In this document: positions 15,159 through 22,785 of the stretch, in pieces | Layout: every line of letters begins with the position of its first letter | How positions within the stretch are numbered: the stretch's first letter is position 1 | The notes under the pieces: model-generated | What the model was told of the DNA's origin: nothing | The model's input: only the letters and a program-made list of their open reading frames with translations | Database searches by the model: none | Assembly (NCBI GenBank): GCA_002372505.1 | Contig: DFGY01000030.1 | Coordinates: 1-27,630, forward strand | Source: Firmicutes bacterium UBA3738 | Lineage (GTDB): Bacteria > Bacillota > Clostridia > Peptostreptococcales > Anaerovoracaceae | Direction of reading: 5' to 3' | Length of the DNA stretch: 27,630 nt | Position numbers and translations under genes: made by a program

Positions 15159-17348
15159 CTATGCCTTTGATCTGTATACCTGATTTACACCGGGTACATT
15201 CTTAAAGGCCACAAGCAGTCTTTCCATCTGATTGATATTCACAATGGCCAGAGTTAAAACTATGGTTACTATGCCATCCTTTATGGCTCCCGTGTGGACG
15301 CCGGTAATCCTTATGTCGTTGCTCTCGCAGACCTTTGAAATGTCCGAGAAGAGTCCCCTTCTGTCCCCTGCCACAATTGTGACTTCGGCATCGTACTCCG
15401 CATCTCTGCTGGTATCCCATTCCACATCGATGAATCGTTGCTTTTCTTCTTCAGGTAGGGCCTGTATATTTGTACAGTCTGCCCTGTGGACGGATATTCC
15501 CCTGCCCTTTGTAATAAATCCGATAATGTCATCACCGGGAAGAGGATTGCAGCACTTGGCTACTCTGATCATCAGGTTGTCAATGCCCTTTACTATTATT
15601 CCCGAGTTGTCCTTGTGCTTAGGAATCTTCTTGGCTGTGCTGGAAACCTTCATGGATTCGATGGTGTTTTCTTCCTTCTTTATTTCCTCTGCACGCTCTT
15701 CTTCGAAGTATCCTATGAGGCGGGAGCCTACCTTACCTACAATGGAGCCACCGTTGGCAATCTGGTTGAACATCTCATCGGTGCTCTGATAATTCAGTTC
15801 CTTGTAGACCCGGGTTACGTATGAATTCTTCATAACATCCCTGATGTCGTAGCCCTTGCGCCTTAGGTATCTTTCCAGAGTCTGTCTGCCCCGGTCTATG
15901 TCATCGGATTTTGTTTCCTTCTTAAGATACTGTCTGATCTTCGTCCTGGCGGTACTGCTCTGCACCATCTTAAGCCAGTCGATGGACGGGCCGCTGGCGT
16001 TAGGCGATGTCATGATTTCAACAATGTCGCCGTTACCCAGCTTGTGATCTATGGGCACCATCTTGCCGTTGACCCTGGCGCCTATGCACTTGGCTCCTAC
16101 GTCGGAGTGGATTTTAAATGCAAAGTCCAAAGGAGTGGAACCCATAGGAAGTTCCATTACGTCACCTGCCGGCGTGAATACGAATACCTGGTTTGAGAAG
16201 AGATCCACTCTCAGAGACTCCATGAATTCCCTGGGGTCGTTGGTGTCCTTCTGCCATTCCAGAGCCTGCCTGAGCCATGCAAGTCTTTCTTCGTCATTGT
16301 CTTTGCTCGATGAAACTCCTTCTTTGTACTTCCAGTGAGCTGCGATGCCGTACTCGGCAATTCTGTGCATCTCGTAGGTTCTGATCTGGATTTCGAAGGG
16401 TATGCCCTCTTCGCCGATTACCGTGGTATGAAGGGACTGGTACATGTTAGGCTTGGGCATGGCAATGTAATCCTTGAACCTGCCGGGGATTGGCGTCCAA
16501 AGGGTGTGGACTATTCCCAACACCGCATAGCAGTCCCTGATGGATTCAACGATTACTCTCACTGCGTTAAGGTCGAATATTTCATCTATGTTCTTGTGCT
16601 GATAGCGCATCTTCTTGAATATGCTGTAGAAGTGCTTTGAACGTCCCTTAACCGTATAGTTAATATTCATATCATCCAGAGCCTCTTTAAGCTCTGAAAT
16701 AATGTGGTCGATTATTTCGTGTCTCTTCTCCTTGCGGGCGCTCACCTTGTCGGCTATGTTTTTGTACTCCTCCGGGTACAGATACTTCATAGCCGTATCT
16801 TCAAGCTCAAACTTGACGTTGTACATACCCAGACGGCTGGCAAGAGGCGCGTATATGTCTATGGTCTCCTGGCACTTGTCTCGGATTTTCTGTTCACTCA
16901 TGTAATTAATGGTGCGCAGATTGTGGAGACGGTCTGCCAGTTTAATTATGAGTACCCGAATGTCCTTACTCATGGCAAGGAACATCTTCCTCAGGTTCTC
17001 TACCTGGCGTTTTTCCTTGTTCTCAAAAACCAAAGCGCCCAGCTTGGTGACGCCGTCTACGAGGACTCCTATTTCCTCGCCAAACTCGTCAACCAGCTGG
17101 TCCATGGTATAATCCGTATCTTCAACGACATCGTGAAGCAAGCCGGCGACTATCGCACTCTCATCCATTCCAAGTTCAGCGAGTATTTTCGCAGTGGCAA
17201 CGGGATGTATCAAATACGGTTCGCCGGATTTCCTGAGCTGCCCTTCGTGCTGCTTTTCGGCAACATCGTAGGCCCTGGATATTAAATCTAAATCATACTG
17301 ATCGTTATATCCCTTGATATAATCCAGGAATTCCTGCTTGCTTTCCAT
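15159..17348 (-). CDS. relA: Bifunctional (p)ppGpp synthase/hydrolase Rel
   Basis: 729 residues, full-length Rel/SpoT. HD hydrolase domain: His72-Asp73 with VVEDT and KLADRLHNLRT (136-146). Synthetase: RSKHFYSIFKK (236-246) and RFKDYIAMPKPNMYQSLHT (290-308). The RxKD sequence (RFKD) is the signature of bifunctional enzymes, against ExDD in synthase-only RelA. TGS domain about 388-447; zinc-finger-like KCCNPLPGD about 606; C-terminal ACT domain from about 655. It makes and degrades the stringent-response alarmone on stalled ribosomes. ATG 17348 is preceded by AAAGGAGACG, 19 nt after secDF. recJ, apt and dtd, which are often found around this locus, are absent. Confidence 0.97.
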   Translation of the reverse strand: MESKQEFLDYIKGYNDQYDLDLISRAYDVAEKQHEGQLRKSGEPYLIHPVATAKILAELGMDESAIVAGLLHDVVEDTDYTMDQLVDEFGEEIGVLVDGVTKLGALVFENKEKRQVENLRKMFLAMSKDIRVLIIKLADRLHNLRTINYMSEQKIRDKCQETIDIYAPLASRLGMYNVKFELEDTAMKYLYPEEYKNIADKVSARKEKRHEIIDHIISELKEALDDMNINYTVKGRSKHFYSIFKKMRYQHKNIDEIFDLNAVRVIVESIRDCYAVLGIVHTLWTPIPGRFKDYIAMPKPNMYQSLHTTVIGEEGIPFEIQIRTYEMHRIAEYGIAAHWKYKEGVSSSKDNDEERLAWLRQALEWQKDTNDPREFMESLRVDLFSNQVFVFTPAGDVMELPMGSTPLDFAFKIHSDVGAKCIGARVNGKMVPIDHKLGNGDIVEIMTSPNASGPSIDWLKMVQSSTARTKIRQYLKKETKSDDIDRGRQTLERYLRRKGYDIRDVMKNSYVTRVYKELNYQSTDEMFNQIANGGSIVGKVGSRLIGYFEEERAEEIKKEENTIESMKVSSTAKKIPKHKDNSGIIVKGIDNLMIRVAKCCNPLPGDDIIGFITKGRGISVHRADCTNIQALPEEEKQRFIDVEWDTSRDAEYDAEVTIVAGDRRGLFSDISKVCESNDIRITGVHTGAIKDGIVTIVLTLAIVNINQMERLLVAFKNVPGVNQVYRSKA

Positions 17349-17367
17349 TCGTCTCCTTTACTATATT

Positions 17368-19779
17368 TTACTGATTATCGTTCTTCCGCGACTTTCTAGA
17401 CTGCTTTTTCTTTCCTTTGTACATGTCCTTCTTGCTGCGGGTTGTATCTGCCTGAGGAATGTAAAGGTTGTCTGAGCCTTCTCCTCCGACCTTTTCTTCT
17501 ATCTTCTTAGGCTCTTCCTTAAATGCCTCCTCGGCATCTTCTCTGATCTGCTTCTTCTGAGCCTTCTGAGCCTTGGCTGCCTGTCTCTGATACTCGGAGC
17601 CCTTCCTGAATGTTGCCAGCTCATAGTAGATTGGGCTGCACAGGAATATTGATGAGTATGTACCTATGAGAATACCCAGCATGAGAGGCATGGTGAAGTC
17701 TCTTAAGGCCGTGCCGCCCATTATGAACAGCGGTACCATTACCAGCAGTGTGGTAAGGGATGTCATAATTGAACGGGAAAGTGTCTGGTTGACACTGACG
17801 TCTATAATCTCACCAACGCCGCCCTTACGCATGTAGCGGTTGTTCTCCCTGATACGGTCGAATACAACGATGGTATCGTTTATGGAGTAACCTACTACCG
17901 TAAGTATGGCTGCGATGAACGGGTTGTTTACCGTGAATCTGAACATCAGATAGAATGTCATGAGTATGAGCGCGTCGTGAACTACACCTGCAATGGCAGC
18001 CGCACCGAACTTCCACTTTCTGAATCTGAGTCTGATGTATATGAGCATACCCAGGGCTGCCAGAAGCACAGCCTTAATTGCGTTATTTGTAAGCTCCTTA
18101 CCAACCGATGGTCCGAAGAGTTCCTGAGCCAGTACGTCTTCGTCTTCGAACTTAAGATCCTTCTGAAGTCCTGCCAGAACCTTCTGCCTCTGCTCATTGG
18201 TAAGGTCTTTAGTTGTCCTGATAATTACTTCCTTATTACCTTCGCCGGAGTATACTACCTCAACATCGGTAATGTTCTGCTTCTTAAGAGCATCCTTAAC
18301 TACCTGCTGCTCTACATGCTTGCCAAGGTCTATCTGGAACATGGTACCACCTGTAAAGTCGATACCTGTGTTAAAGCCTCTTAATGCGAAAAGTCCGATG
18401 CCCATTACCAGCACTGCAATACTGATGATGTAGAAAGCTCTTCTGTGCTTGATAAACGAGAACTGCTTCTTGATCAGGTGCTTCATGCTGCCGTCTTCGT
18501 TAAGTCCGTAGAGAGCCATGCTCTGGAATTTTTCGCTGGCTGCAAAGAGACTGAGGTAAAGCTGAGTAACCACAACAGCTGTGAAAATACTTACGATGAT
18601 ACCAAGGAGCAGTGTGAAGGCAAAGCCCTTAACTGAGCTGGTACCGATCTGATAAAGAATTACCGCAGCGATAAGGGTTGTTACCTGGGCGTCGATTACC
18701 GTACCGAGAGCCCTTCTGAAACCGGCCTGTACAGCCGAGCGTATACTCTTGCCGCTGGCCACCTCCTCCCGTATACGGGTGAATATGATTACGTTGGAGT
18801 CTACCGCCATACCTATAGCCAGGATGATACCTGCGATGCCCGGCAATGTCAGTACGCTGCCGAAGGCTGCCATAATCCAAAGAACTATGAGTACGTACAG
18901 AGCCAGAGCGATATCGGCAATGAGACCCATGAGTCTGTATGCGAATAGCATGAGCAGGAATACCAGAACCAGACCGATTATACCTGCTGTAATACTCTTA
19001 TCCAGAGCGTTAAGACCAATCTGGGCAGTCTGTACAGATGAAGTGATTTCCTTCATTTCTACCGGCAGAGAACCGCCTCGGATGAGAGCTGCCAGATTTG
19101 TGGCCTCTTCTTTTGAGAAGCTGCCGGATATTTCGCATCCATCTCCCACAATTGTTTCTTTACATGTAGGAGCGGATATTATTTCATCATCAAGAAGTAT
19201 TACAATAGCATTGTTCTGAACACCCTGATCGGCAGGATATGTGGATGTGATAGTGCCGCTAGATGCCTGACCTGTTGCTTTTTCAAAAGCTTCAGCACCT
19301 GTGCTGTCGAATTTAAGGTTTACAACATAGCCGCCCTGCTGCTGGTCTGTACCCATGCTTGCATCTTCTACGTTACTGCCGTCCATTACGAATTGCTGGT
19401 TTGCCAGTGTGAATTTCAGCTGAGCCGTCTTACCTATTGACTCCAGCGCTTCGTCGGCGTCTTCGACACCCGGCATTTCAACTCTGATACGCTTTGTACC
19501 TTCGATGGTAACGTTGGGGTTTGCAATACCCATGGCGTCGACACGGTTTGTAATTACAGCCTGAGTCTGCTCCATTATATCCCGGAGCTCTTCGGCGCTG
19601 TACTTGTCTACATCCTGGGCTTCCATTACTACGTATGCGCCGCCCTTAATGTCAAGACCCAGCTGCATAGTATCCTTTAGTGGCTTAATGGGACCGAGTC
19701 CCTTTACCAAACCTACCCATCCTAGCACCAGAACCACCAGGAGAAGAATCGCAATAATTTTCTTTAGTACTGATTTCAT
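17368..19779 (-). CDS. secDF: Fused protein export subunit SecDF
   Basis: 803 residues from ATG 19779. SecD (about 1-440) and SecF (about 450-740) are fused in one protein, giving 12 expected membrane segments. SecD: an N-terminal TM (IIAILLLVVLVLGWVGL), LGLDIKGGAYVVMEA, a large extracytoplasmic P1 domain with VEMPGV, then five TMs with GIAGIILAIGMAVDSNVIIFTRIREE. SecF: FALRGFNTGIDFTGGTMFQ and VGYSINDTIVVFDRIREN. The C-terminal 60 residues are a charged, lysine-rich cytoplasmic tail. SecDF uses the ion gradient to pull proteins through SecYEG and works with YajC, whose gene is next upstream. ATG 19779 is preferred over TTG 19785 because GAGG is about 10 nt away. First gene of the long operon; promoter at 19881-19909. 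Confidence 0.97.
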   Translation of the reverse strand: MKSVLKKIIAILLLVVLVLGWVGLVKGLGPIKPLKDTMQLGLDIKGGAYVVMEAQDVDKYSAEELRDIMEQTQAVITNRVDAMGIANPNVTIEGTKRIRVEMPGVEDADEALESIGKTAQLKFTLANQQFVMDGSNVEDASMGTDQQQGGYVVNLKFDSTGAEAFEKATGQASSGTITSTYPADQGVQNNAIVILLDDEIISAPTCKETIVGDGCEISGSFSKEEATNLAALIRGGSLPVEMKEITSSVQTAQIGLNALDKSITAGIIGLVLVFLLMLFAYRLMGLIADIALALYVLIVLWIMAAFGSVLTLPGIAGIILAIGMAVDSNVIIFTRIREEVASGKSIRSAVQAGFRRALGTVIDAQVTTLIAAVILYQIGTSSVKGFAFTLLLGIIVSIFTAVVVTQLYLSLFAASEKFQSMALYGLNEDGSMKHLIKKQFSFIKHRRAFYIISIAVLVMGIGLFALRGFNTGIDFTGGTMFQIDLGKHVEQQVVKDALKKQNITDVEVVYSGEGNKEVIIRTTKDLTNEQRQKVLAGLQKDLKFEDEDVLAQELFGPSVGKELTNNAIKAVLLAALGMLIYIRLRFRKWKFGAAAIAGVVHDALILMTFYLMFRFTVNNPFIAAILTVVGYSINDTIVVFDRIRENNRYMRKGGVGEIIDVSVNQTLSRSIMTSLTTLLVMVPLFIMGGTALRDFTMPLMLGILIGTYSSIFLCSPIYYELATFRKGSEYQRQAAKAQKAQKKQIREDAEEAFKEEPKKIEEKVGGEGSDNLYIPQADTTRSKKDMYKGKKKQSRKSRKNDNQ

Positions 19780-19880
19780 TTTCAAGCTACCTCGTTACTT
19801 CTTAATATTTGTTCCTTTTTATACTTTTTTCTCTCTCTTTTTTTATCTAAATATTATTCTTGATAAAAGTGAACCAAGAC

Positions 19881-19909
19881 ATTTTACACTTTTTTCTTAA
19901 GTAAAACAA
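19881..19909 (-). promoter_or_regulatory. Sigma-A promoter of the secDF-rel-hemZ-hisS-aspS-nadD unit
   Basis: On the minus strand, TTGTTT (19904-19909), a 17-bp spacer and TAAAAT (19881-19886). The predicted leader is about 95 nt and strongly purine-rich. CAAGA...TCTTG, a small inverted repeat, adjoins the -35. Confidence 0.6.
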
Positions 19910-19967
19910 GAGTAGTCTTGCAATTTCTCAACTTTTTGGTAGCAATAGTTATAGTTCGGTGAAAGAC

Positions 19968-20022
19968 CGGCGCCCAAATGGAGTGTAATACTGTGACACG
20001 CTCTCGCTCCCTTCGGGCGCCG
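19968..20022. repeat. GC-rich palindromic element between yajC terminator and secDF promoter
   Basis: CGGCGCCC (19968-19975) pairs with GGGCGCCG (20015-20022). Inside, GGAG and CTCC form a second stem and GTGT/ACAC a third around a 9-nt loop, so the element folds on either strand. It is much more GC-rich than its surroundings, is not coding, has no T-tract, and lies outside both predicted transcripts. It could be an orphan small RNA, a dispersed repeat or a protein-binding element. The gap 19786-20118 otherwise holds only the secDF leader and promoter, a direct repeat and the yajC terminator. Confidence 0.5.
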
Positions 20023-20048
20023 TGCTTTAAACCATCAAGTGCTTTAAA
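20022..20048. repeat. Direct repeat of GTGCTTTAAA, two copies
   Basis: Exact copies at 20022-20031 and 20039-20048 start 17 bp apart, between the GC-rich palindrome and the yajC terminator. The spacing of somewhat more than one helical turn could suit a DNA-binding protein, but no regulator is known. Confidence 0.4.
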
Positions 20049-20052
20049 TCAT

Positions 20053-20085
20053 AAAAAACCGTCTGCGATTTACACAAACGGTTTT
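20053..20085 (-). terminator. Rho-independent terminator of yajC
   Basis: Minus-strand stem AAAACCGTTTGTG / CGCAGACGGTTTT (20073-20085 with 20055-20067; 13 bp including two G-U pairs), a 5-nt loop, then six T. It lies 34 nt after the yajC stop. Confidence 0.8.
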
Positions 20086-20118
20086 AATTGTTTCTTAGTT
20101 TAGTATTCTGTGCCTGTT

Positions 20119-20625
20119 TTATTCTTCTTCTTTAGCAACTTCAGATACTTCAGTATCAACTTCCTGAGCTGCTTCCGCTTCTGCTTCTTCAACTACTTCT
20201 TCTGCTTCGGCCGGAGCTTCTTCTACAGGAGCTTCTTCTACTTCTTCTGCAGCAGGTGCAGCCTTTTCCAGTCTCTTTGGACGAGCCTTTGTTTCTTCAG
20301 ATTCTTCAAAATCCTCTGTCTCGTCTACTTCTTCTCTGCGTCTGATATCTTTCTTTTCCACAGAATCGATTACTTTGGATACAGACCATCTCATCATTTC
20401 GAACTTAAGCTTGTCTGCGCCTACCTGAATAACTATTGTTTCTTCCTTTGTCTTAACTATTTTGCCACAGATACCGCCGATGGTTATGATCTCGTCTCCT
20501 ACGTGGAGATTGCTCCTCATTGCATTTACTTCTCTCTCCCTTTTCTTCTGGGGTCTGATGAGCATGAAGTACATGATTGCAATCAGTATAATTAACGGTA
20601 ATAGCATTCCAGTTACACGACCCAT
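20119..20625 (-). CDS. yajC: Preprotein translocase accessory subunit YajC
   Basis: 168 residues, much longer than the usual 85-110. Residues 1-85 are canonical: one TM (LLPLIILIAIMYFMLI) followed by RPQKKREREVNAMRSNLHVGDEI and the ITIGGICGKIV core. From about residue 95 the protein continues as a low-complexity acidic tail of Glu, Ala and Val with no predicted fold. YajC binds SecDF-YidC and assists export. AAGGAGG lies 7 nt before ATG 20625. The gene starts 35 nt after the mature end of tRNA-Leu(CAA), with no promoter between, so it is probably transcribed from the tRNA promoter. A terminator separates it from secDF. Confidence 0.93.
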   Translation of the reverse strand: MGRVTGMLLPLIILIAIMYFMLIRPQKKREREVNAMRSNLHVGDEIITIGGICGKIVKTKEETIVIQVGADKLKFEMMRWSVSKVIDSVEKKDIRRREEVDETEDFEESEETKARPKRLEKAAPAAEEVEEAPVEEAPAEAEEVVEEAEAEAAQEVDTEVSEVAKEEE

Positions 20626-20660
20626 AATAATTCCTCCTTGAGTGATCAGTTTTTACTTCA

Positions 20661-20747
20661 TGGTGCCGGCGATGGGGGTCGAACCCATACGGTGTTGCCA
20701 CCACGGGATTTTGAATCCCGCACGTCTGCCAATTCCATCACGCCGGC
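20661..20747 (-). tRNA. tRNA-Leu (anticodon CAA)
   Basis: An 87-nt gene including encoded CCA (20661-20663). Acceptor GCCGGCG pairs with CGCCGGC; the D arm has the GGAATTGGCAGAC typical of leucine tRNAs; the anticodon stem CGGGA/TCCCG carries loop TTCAAAA, with anticodon CAA at 20711-20713. A long variable arm (GGTGGCAACACC) marks class II tRNA. The T arm is ATGGG-TTCGACC-CCCAT. It reads UUG codons, which are common in these genes. Confidence 0.96.
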
Positions 20748-20757
20748 ATGATGAATC

Positions 20758-20786
20758 ATTATATATGAATGACTTTTTTCAGTCAA
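20758..20786 (-). promoter_or_regulatory. Near-consensus promoter of tRNA-Leu(CAA), probably also yajC
   Basis: TTGACT (20781-20786), exactly 17 bp, consensus TATAAT (20758-20763) on the minus strand, ending 11 bp from the tRNA 5' end. Confidence 0.85.
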
Positions 20787-20798
20787 TATTTACATTTT

Positions 20799-20815
20799 GG
20801 ATTTTTTTAAAATCC
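20799..20815. repeat. Palindrome centred between divergent tRNA promoters
   Basis: GGATTTT (20799-20805), three T, AAAATCC (20809-20815). It sits almost midway between the two -35 hexamers (20786 and 20820). It may be a shared operator or chance AT-rich symmetry. Confidence 0.35.
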
Positions 20816-20819
20816 GGCA

Positions 20820-20848
20820 TTGACAAGTCTGACCTTGGTGAGTATTAT
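20820..20848 (+). promoter_or_regulatory. Near-consensus promoter of tRNA-Leu(GAG)
   Basis: Consensus TTGACA (20820-20825), 17 bp, TATTAT (20843-20848). Predicted start near 20855, about 8 nt before the mature tRNA. Confidence 0.85.
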
Positions 20849-20862
20849 ATATAAAGTGATTT

Positions 20863-20948
20863 GCGCCAGTGGCGGAATTGGCAGACGCGCACGTTTGAGG
20901 GGCGTGTGAGCAACCCTCGTACCAGTTCAAGTCTGGTCTGGCGCACCA
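20863..20948 (+). tRNA. tRNA-Leu (anticodon GAG)
   Basis: An 86-nt gene with encoded CCA (20946-20948). Acceptor GCGCCAG/CTGGCGC; D arm GGCGGAATTGGCAGAC; anticodon stem CACGT/GCGTG with one G-U pair around loop TTGAGGG, anticodon GAG at 20897-20899; a long variable arm; T arm ACCAG-TTCAAGT-CTGGT. It reads CUC and CUU codons. Divergent from tRNA-Leu(CAA). Confidence 0.95.
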
Positions 20949-20951
20949 TAA

Positions 20952-20981
20952 AAAATACCGGCAATCAGTTGCCGGTATTTT
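20952..20981. terminator. Bidirectional terminator shared by tRNA-Leu(GAG) and the lipoprotein gene
   Basis: A perfect 13-bp stem, AAAATACCGGCAA (20952-20964) with TTGCCGGTATTTT (20969-20981), and a TCAG loop. The loop contains the stop codon of the minus-strand lipoprotein gene (20965-20967), and that gene's last codons form one arm. T-runs lie on both strands. Confidence 0.85.
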
Positions 20982-22785
20982 CTTCGTCTTCTTCTTTTTC
21001 GGTTATTTCGAATTTACTTTTAAGGCCGCCTATTCCTCTGTAAATATTGTCGAATATTGGGCTCATTTCGCCTTCCATGGACAGGGATTGCACTGCACCG
21101 TATGTCCTTTGTAGCAGGCAGTAATAGGGCAGATCGTCATTAAGTATTTTCTTGGCCTTTTCACAGGTTTCCTTTGCCGTCTCTGTTGTAATGCCTGACT
21201 GCAGCTTGTCCAGAAGGTCGTTTAGTTTGCCGTTGTAGTAGCGTATGAAGTTGGAATTGTCCGGCTTTCTCGCCAGATTTTTATCCTTTTCCTCCTCTTT
21301 CTTTGCGCTGTCATCCGTACTTGAATCGCTGCTGTCATCCTCGTCTTCGTCAATATCCAGGTCTTCATCTTCTACAGTGGATTGCTGATTGTTCGTCTGA
21401 ATCTGGCTGTTTAACTGTCTGTTCTGCTTTACCGGCTGTTTCTCCCCGTCCAGAATGTCTCTGAGATCCATGGTTTCATCAAACCTGAGGGCTCCGATAT
21501 AAATGTCGAAGTTTCCGCCTTTAAGAGTGTTCTTGTATGCCTTCTTTTCATATTTAGTCTTGTAAACGTTTATTCCCACATCCTCCAGCATCTCTTCGAT
21601 TCTGTCTGCCAAGGCAGAACGCATTCTGCTGTCGGAGTTAACCAGCATGGTAAGAGACAAGGTGGAGCCATACTTGTTGGTTACCTGACTGCCTCCATCT
21701 CTCTTTTTATATCCTTCCTTGTTCAGAAGTCTGGCCGCCTCCGACGGATTATATTGATACTGATCCCCCTTGTTCTCCGTGCCCATGTAGCCGGAATAGA
21801 ACAGTGAATCATTTGATATTCCGCTGTTGGTGTAGGTTTCCTCGATTAACGCGTTAGTGTCTATGGCATAAGCAATAGCCTTGCGGATGTTCTTCTTCTT
21901 CGTCTGCTCCCTGTTAAAGTTAAAGCCTATGTATTCAACCTCGTTAGCCGGGAAACTGATTATCTTCTGTTCCTTTTGCCCTACCCTGGCCTCTCTGTCC
22001 GTCTGAGTTGTGACGAGGGCGGAAAGACTGGCCGCTTCTACCAGCTGATAGGCGGAACCGGCATCGCTCACTATGAATGAAAGTGAATTTTCCGCAGGCT
22101 CTCCATGGTAGTCCTTAAAGGCAGATAGCTTAAGTGTCTTTTGGTTTCTAAAGCTCTTATACTTGTACCTTCCCGTTCCCACAGGTCTGAACCCATCGGT
22201 TTTGTATATTACGCTGTAAGGTCCGTCGTACCTGTGCTTTGGCAGAATTGGGAATGTGAGCATGGCCAGTGACCTGCCTGTCTTATTGTGAAAGAAAATC
22301 TTAATCTTTCTCTTTCCCTTTGTCTCCGCATAGTTAATATTCTTTATCAGAGAATAATAAGGACAGTCGGAACCTGCCGCCTTGTATGCGTCTATGGAGA
22401 ATTTAACATCATCGGCGTTAAAGGACTTGCCGTCATGGAATTTTGCCTCTTTAAGATTTACGGTTACACTGTGGCCTCCCTTGGTGAACTTTGCCGACTC
22501 GGCAAGATTGGGAACGGGAATCATGCCGTCACTAATTTCGTACATGCCATCGTAAATCAGTCTGGAAATGAAGTATGTATCCTCGTCCTTTGAAACCGTA
22601 GGATTCAAAGTCTTAATGTTGTTTATGGGGAAGTTAAGATGAGCTACTGTTTCATACTCAGGTTCATCCTTTTTCACTTCGGTTGTCTTCTCATCACTGC
22701 AGGCTGTAACTGCCAGCAATAAGGTCAATATCAGTGCTGCCAGCACTGAGCTCTTACAGATATTTTTCAAGTAGCCTGTCAACAT
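20965..22785 (-). CDS. ABC transporter solute-binding lipoprotein, oligopeptide type (SBP_bac_5)
   Basis: 606 residues. A lipoprotein signal peptide (KNICKSSVLAALILTLLLAVTAC) has a lipobox ending at Cys29. The body follows the DppA/OppA pattern: NPTVSKDEDTYFISRLIYDGM, KFHDGKSFNADDVKFSIDAY, GTGRYKYKSF, NIRKAIAYAIDTNALI and NPSEAARLLNKEGY. Probably anchored outside the membrane and delivering peptides to an ABC importer; no permease or ATPase gene is nearby. Residues about 450-510 are an unusual Gln/Asn then Asp/Glu/Ser-rich insert. ATG 22785 overlaps coaE by 32 nt, with GGAGG 12 nt upstream; TTG 22770 is an alternative that would begin the signal peptide MKN. It ends inside a terminator hairpin. 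Confidence 0.88.
   Translation of the reverse strand: MLTGYLKNICKSSVLAALILTLLLAVTACSDEKTTEVKKDEPEYETVAHLNFPINNIKTLNPTVSKDEDTYFISRLIYDGMYEISDGMIPVPNLAESAKFTKGGHSVTVNLKEAKFHDGKSFNADDVKFSIDAYKAAGSDCPYYSLIKNINYAETKGKRKIKIFFHNKTGRSLAMLTFPILPKHRYDGPYSVIYKTDGFRPVGTGRYKYKSFRNQKTLKLSAFKDYHGEPAENSLSFIVSDAGSAYQLVEAASLSALVTTQTDREARVGQKEQKIISFPANEVEYIGFNFNREQTKKKNIRKAIAYAIDTNALIEETYTNSGISNDSLFYSGYMGTENKGDQYQYNPSEAARLLNKEGYKKRDGGSQVTNKYGSTLSLTMLVNSDSRMRSALADRIEEMLEDVGINVYKTKYEKKAYKNTLKGGNFDIYIGALRFDETMDLRDILDGEKQPVKQNRQLNSQIQTNNQQSTVEDEDLDIDEDEDDSSDSSTDDSAKKEEEKDKNLARKPDNSNFIRYYNGKLNDLLDKLQSGITTETAKETCEKAKKILNDDLPYYCLLQRTYGAVQSLSMEGEMSPIFDNIYRGIGGLKSKFEITEKEEDEENTGN

Noticed and set aside
15232..17285. Several open frames of up to about 190 codons antisense to rel
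   Set aside because: They follow the codon bias of rel on the other strand and have no family features.
19968..20022. Resemblance of part of the element to a tetrahydrofolate riboswitch (GAAG...GCGAGAGCG)
   Set aside because: Only a short string matches; the rest of the fold and position do not fit, and it lies upstream of the secDF promoter rather than in its leader.
20661..20948. Attachment site of an integrative element at the tRNA-Leu genes
   Set aside because: No integrase gene and no repeated 3' end of either tRNA was seen in the window.
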